31,182 nt of DNA from positions 1 to 31,182 of the IMG/VR virus record IMGVR_UViG_3300032046_000139, one strand, 5' to 3'. Positions 29,692 through 31,182 of the stretch are shown here, piece after piece. The translations under genes and the position numbers were made by a program. Under the pieces are notes generated by a model. It saw nothing but the letters and a program-made list of their open reading frames with translations, was not told the DNA's origin and made no database searches. The DNA is from a virus. Position 1 is the stretch's first letter; every line of letters starts with the position of its first letter.

Positions 29692-30874
29692 TTTTTCCTT
29701 CTCTATAATCTGCAATAAGCTCTCTCATCGCTTCAATCTCATCATCGTTCAATCCTTCATGCTCTTGTCCCGGTGGTTTTCCAGTGTAAATGTTGATGTA
29801 AGGCTCCAATTTCGCGTATTCCCGTTCAACCGCGTCCGCATGAGTAAACGGCGCCTGATCATACGTGCCCCCCGGAATATCCAGTTGATCAAGCTCTTCC
29901 TTGTCAACAGAATGACCCATCATAAACCGCACGTAATCCTTGCTTATGCCTCGGTCCGGGGGACTGGCTTCTGACTCGAAAATCTTGCGGAACATGTGAA
30001 AAATCACGGTGTAAGGCCCCTTGTAAACGTCGTGCCTTTCCAAACGTTCTCTGAAGGGACTTCTCCAGGCTTCCGGCGTCAACTTCGACCCGTCACGTTT
30101 AATGAACAGGTAGGGGCTCTTTTTGCCGTTGAGCCATTTCCTCCGGAGGGGCAGCCACTCTTGAATCTCCGTTATCGCGTCAAGCGAACAGAAAGTGTAG
30201 TATCGGAAATCATTGCCCTTGCGCCCATCAAAATTAAACCGGATCCGTTTCCTGCCCTGACTGATCATTCGCGCTATGTATTCGTACTGATCATTAATGT
30301 CGTTGAGGACCTGCATTATGCTCTGCCCCGTCTGCAACCCTAACATGCAGATTGCGCGGTCACGCTTATTCAATGCACCAATGACTTTCTTAGCTAAACC
30401 AACAGTGTAGGGATCCGGCCGATATTTCCGGTGCTTCTTCACGCCATAAAACCCGCGCGCGCTAGTCAACTCAACTTCATGAGCCTTACAGAACAAATTT
30501 ACGCTCTTGAGCATGGCGCCATAAAGCAGAGCGTGAGATTTGCCTTTTAAATCAGGGTTATCCCGGGTGAACTCCAAAACAAGATTCCGCCCCCAACCCC
30601 GATCCTCAACAACCCTGCTCAACCGCTTCTCACACAACACCTGCAAAAACTCACTCGGCTTCATCACCAAACCCTTACGGATCTGCAACCACTTGAAAAA
30701 CATGCATAAATACCGACTGAAACCGCGTTTGGTCGATTCAGCATACTTGCCCAAAAACTGCTTCACACACAAATTAGCAGCAACAAACGCGTCAACCTCA
30801 ACCCCCGAAACACCATAATCATAACGCCGCCGCCAATCCACAACCCTACACCCAAAAACAGAGGAACACCCCAC
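29681..30874 (-). CDS. int: Tyrosine recombinase/integrase
   Basis: 397 aa from the outermost start (GTG 30874). A SAM-like N-terminal domain reaches about residue 160 and the catalytic domain follows. Present: HMFRK (the H-x-x-R box), MGHS after it, and EREYAKLEPY with the likely nucleophile Tyr. The usual first Arg (TGLR-type motif) is not seen; the place reads LGLQTGQSIMQVL. A TATA-like box abuts the GTG, so the true start may be a GTG at 30841. It converges with the rightward operon by 11 bases. Should insert the genome into and excise it from host DNA; the missing Arg leaves activity unsure. Confidence 0.85.
   Translation of the reverse strand: MGCSSVFGCRVVDWRRRYDYGVSGVEVDAFVAANLCVKQFLGKYAESTKRGFSRYLCMFFKWLQIRKGLVMKPSEFLQVLCEKRLSRVVEDRGWGRNLVLEFTRDNPDLKGKSHALLYGAMLKSVNLFCKAHEVELTSARGFYGVKKHRKYRPDPYTVGLAKKVIGALNKRDRAICMLGLQTGQSIMQVLNDINDQYEYIARMISQGRKRIRFNFDGRKGNDFRYYTFCSLDAITEIQEWLPLRRKWLNGKKSPYLFIKRDGSKLTPEAWRSPFRERLERHDVYKGPYTVIFHMFRKIFESEASPPDRGISKDYVRFMMGHSVDKEELDQLDIPGGTYDQAPFTHADAVEREYAKLEPYINIYTGKPPGQEHEGLNDDEIEAMRELIADYREGKIKV
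29692..29705 (+). terminator. T-rich terminator of the rightward operon
   Basis: Directly after the TGA at 29689-29691 comes ATTTTTCCTTCTCT, a T-rich stretch on the plus strand that fits an archaeal intrinsic terminator. It lies within the end of the convergent integrase gene. Confidence 0.45.
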
Positions 30875-30883
30875 ATAATATAA
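30875..30883 (-). promoter_or_regulatory. TATA-like box of the integrase gene
   Basis: The minus strand reads TTATATTAT immediately before the outermost GTG. An archaeal TATA box lies about 25 bases before the transcript start, so the message would begin near 30850, and translation would use a GTG inside the frame at 30841. A short hairpin-like GCCTC/GAGGC pair lies behind it (30890-30909). Confidence 0.4.
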
Positions 30884-31055
30884 CCATGCGCCTCAGATAC
30901 CCTAGAGGCGAGGGAGTGTTTCAGGGTAGTATGGGGTGTAGAGGGTTTTGTGTGGTTGCGGGTGCTTGGGGTGTGAAGGAGTTTGTGTTGTATTTTGGTG
31001 TAAAAGTGTAGGTAGAAGAGAGCTCTCGCTGACTCTTGATGGATTGACGAAAAAC
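30884..31055. other. Non-coding G/T-rich region, candidate attP or origin
   Basis: Together with 1-35 this forms about 200 bases without a credible gene in the circle. The plus strand is G/T-rich (GGGTAGTATGGGGTGTAGAG and similar). No tRNA-like segment is visible. As the only long gap next to the integrase gene it is the natural place for attP, but no core site can be named without host sequence. Confidence 0.4.
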
Positions 31056-31182
31056 AGAGGCTGAAAGAAAAAAGAAGGGGTCTAGGGTCCTTATGTAGTT
31101 TTAGGCGCCAGTTTCAAGAGGACCCTTCTCATGACGTCTATGACAAACAGCAACACAACGGCATACTGTACGGGAATGAACT

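Noticed and set aside
1-31182. tRNA genes
   Set aside because: I looked for clover-leaf arms and GTTCGA-type T-loops; the few matches fall inside clear coding regions.

Overview
The window is most simply read as a complete, circular, temperate siphovirus-like genome (class Caudoviricetes) that infects an archaeon. The first 127 bases (1-127) recur exactly as the last 127 (31056-31182). The sequence therefore closes on itself, and the unit genome is about 31,055 bp. Archaeal signs are: short ribbon-helix-helix (RHH) regulators, one of them carrying an archaeal-type CxHV C-terminal domain; a surface protein ending in a PEF-type motif, a membrane helix and Arg residues; TATA-like boxes with oligo-T stretches after gene ends; and many Cys/His zinc-binding mini-proteins. 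The PEFP tail and the RHH-CxHV protein suggest a Bathyarchaeia-like host, but this is inference.

Almost everything is read from the minus strand, so the functional order runs from high to low coordinates. An early/regulatory block (28218 down to 21077) holds an RHH regulator, a ParB-like protein with a zinc end, several Cys-rich proteins, a Myb/SANT-zinc-ribbon protein, a C5-cytosine methyltransferase, an AbrB-like protein and two more RHH proteins. A packaging/head block (21013 to 11139) holds small helical and membrane proteins, terS, terL, portal, a small Ig-like protein, a fibre-like protein, an unusual MuF-domain fusion, a protease-scaffold and the major capsid protein. An adhesion cassette (11142 to 6833) holds a membrane-anchored beta-helix spike, an RAGYLDNL-repeat fibre, a lectin-like protein and a BppU-like protein. 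A connector/tail block (6827 to 36) holds the head-tail connector, HK97-gp10-like protein, tail terminator, tail tube, tail chaperones joined by a -1 frameshift, tape measure, a distal tail protein and two holin-like membrane proteins. There is no sheath gene, which points to a non-contractile tail.

A short rightward operon (28357-29691) carries an RHH regulator, a one-helix membrane protein and a secreted double-FxLYD protein. It is probably expressed in the lysogen. It faces a convergent tyrosine recombinase (29681-30874). The AT-rich region 28219-28356 between the two divergent RHH genes looks like a genetic switch. I see no polymerase, primase or helicase and no recognisable endolysin, so replication probably relies on the host and the lysis mechanism is unknown. 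Several genes shorter than 60 codons were recovered by reading the gaps; they interlock with their neighbours through ATGA, GTGA or TTGA overlaps.
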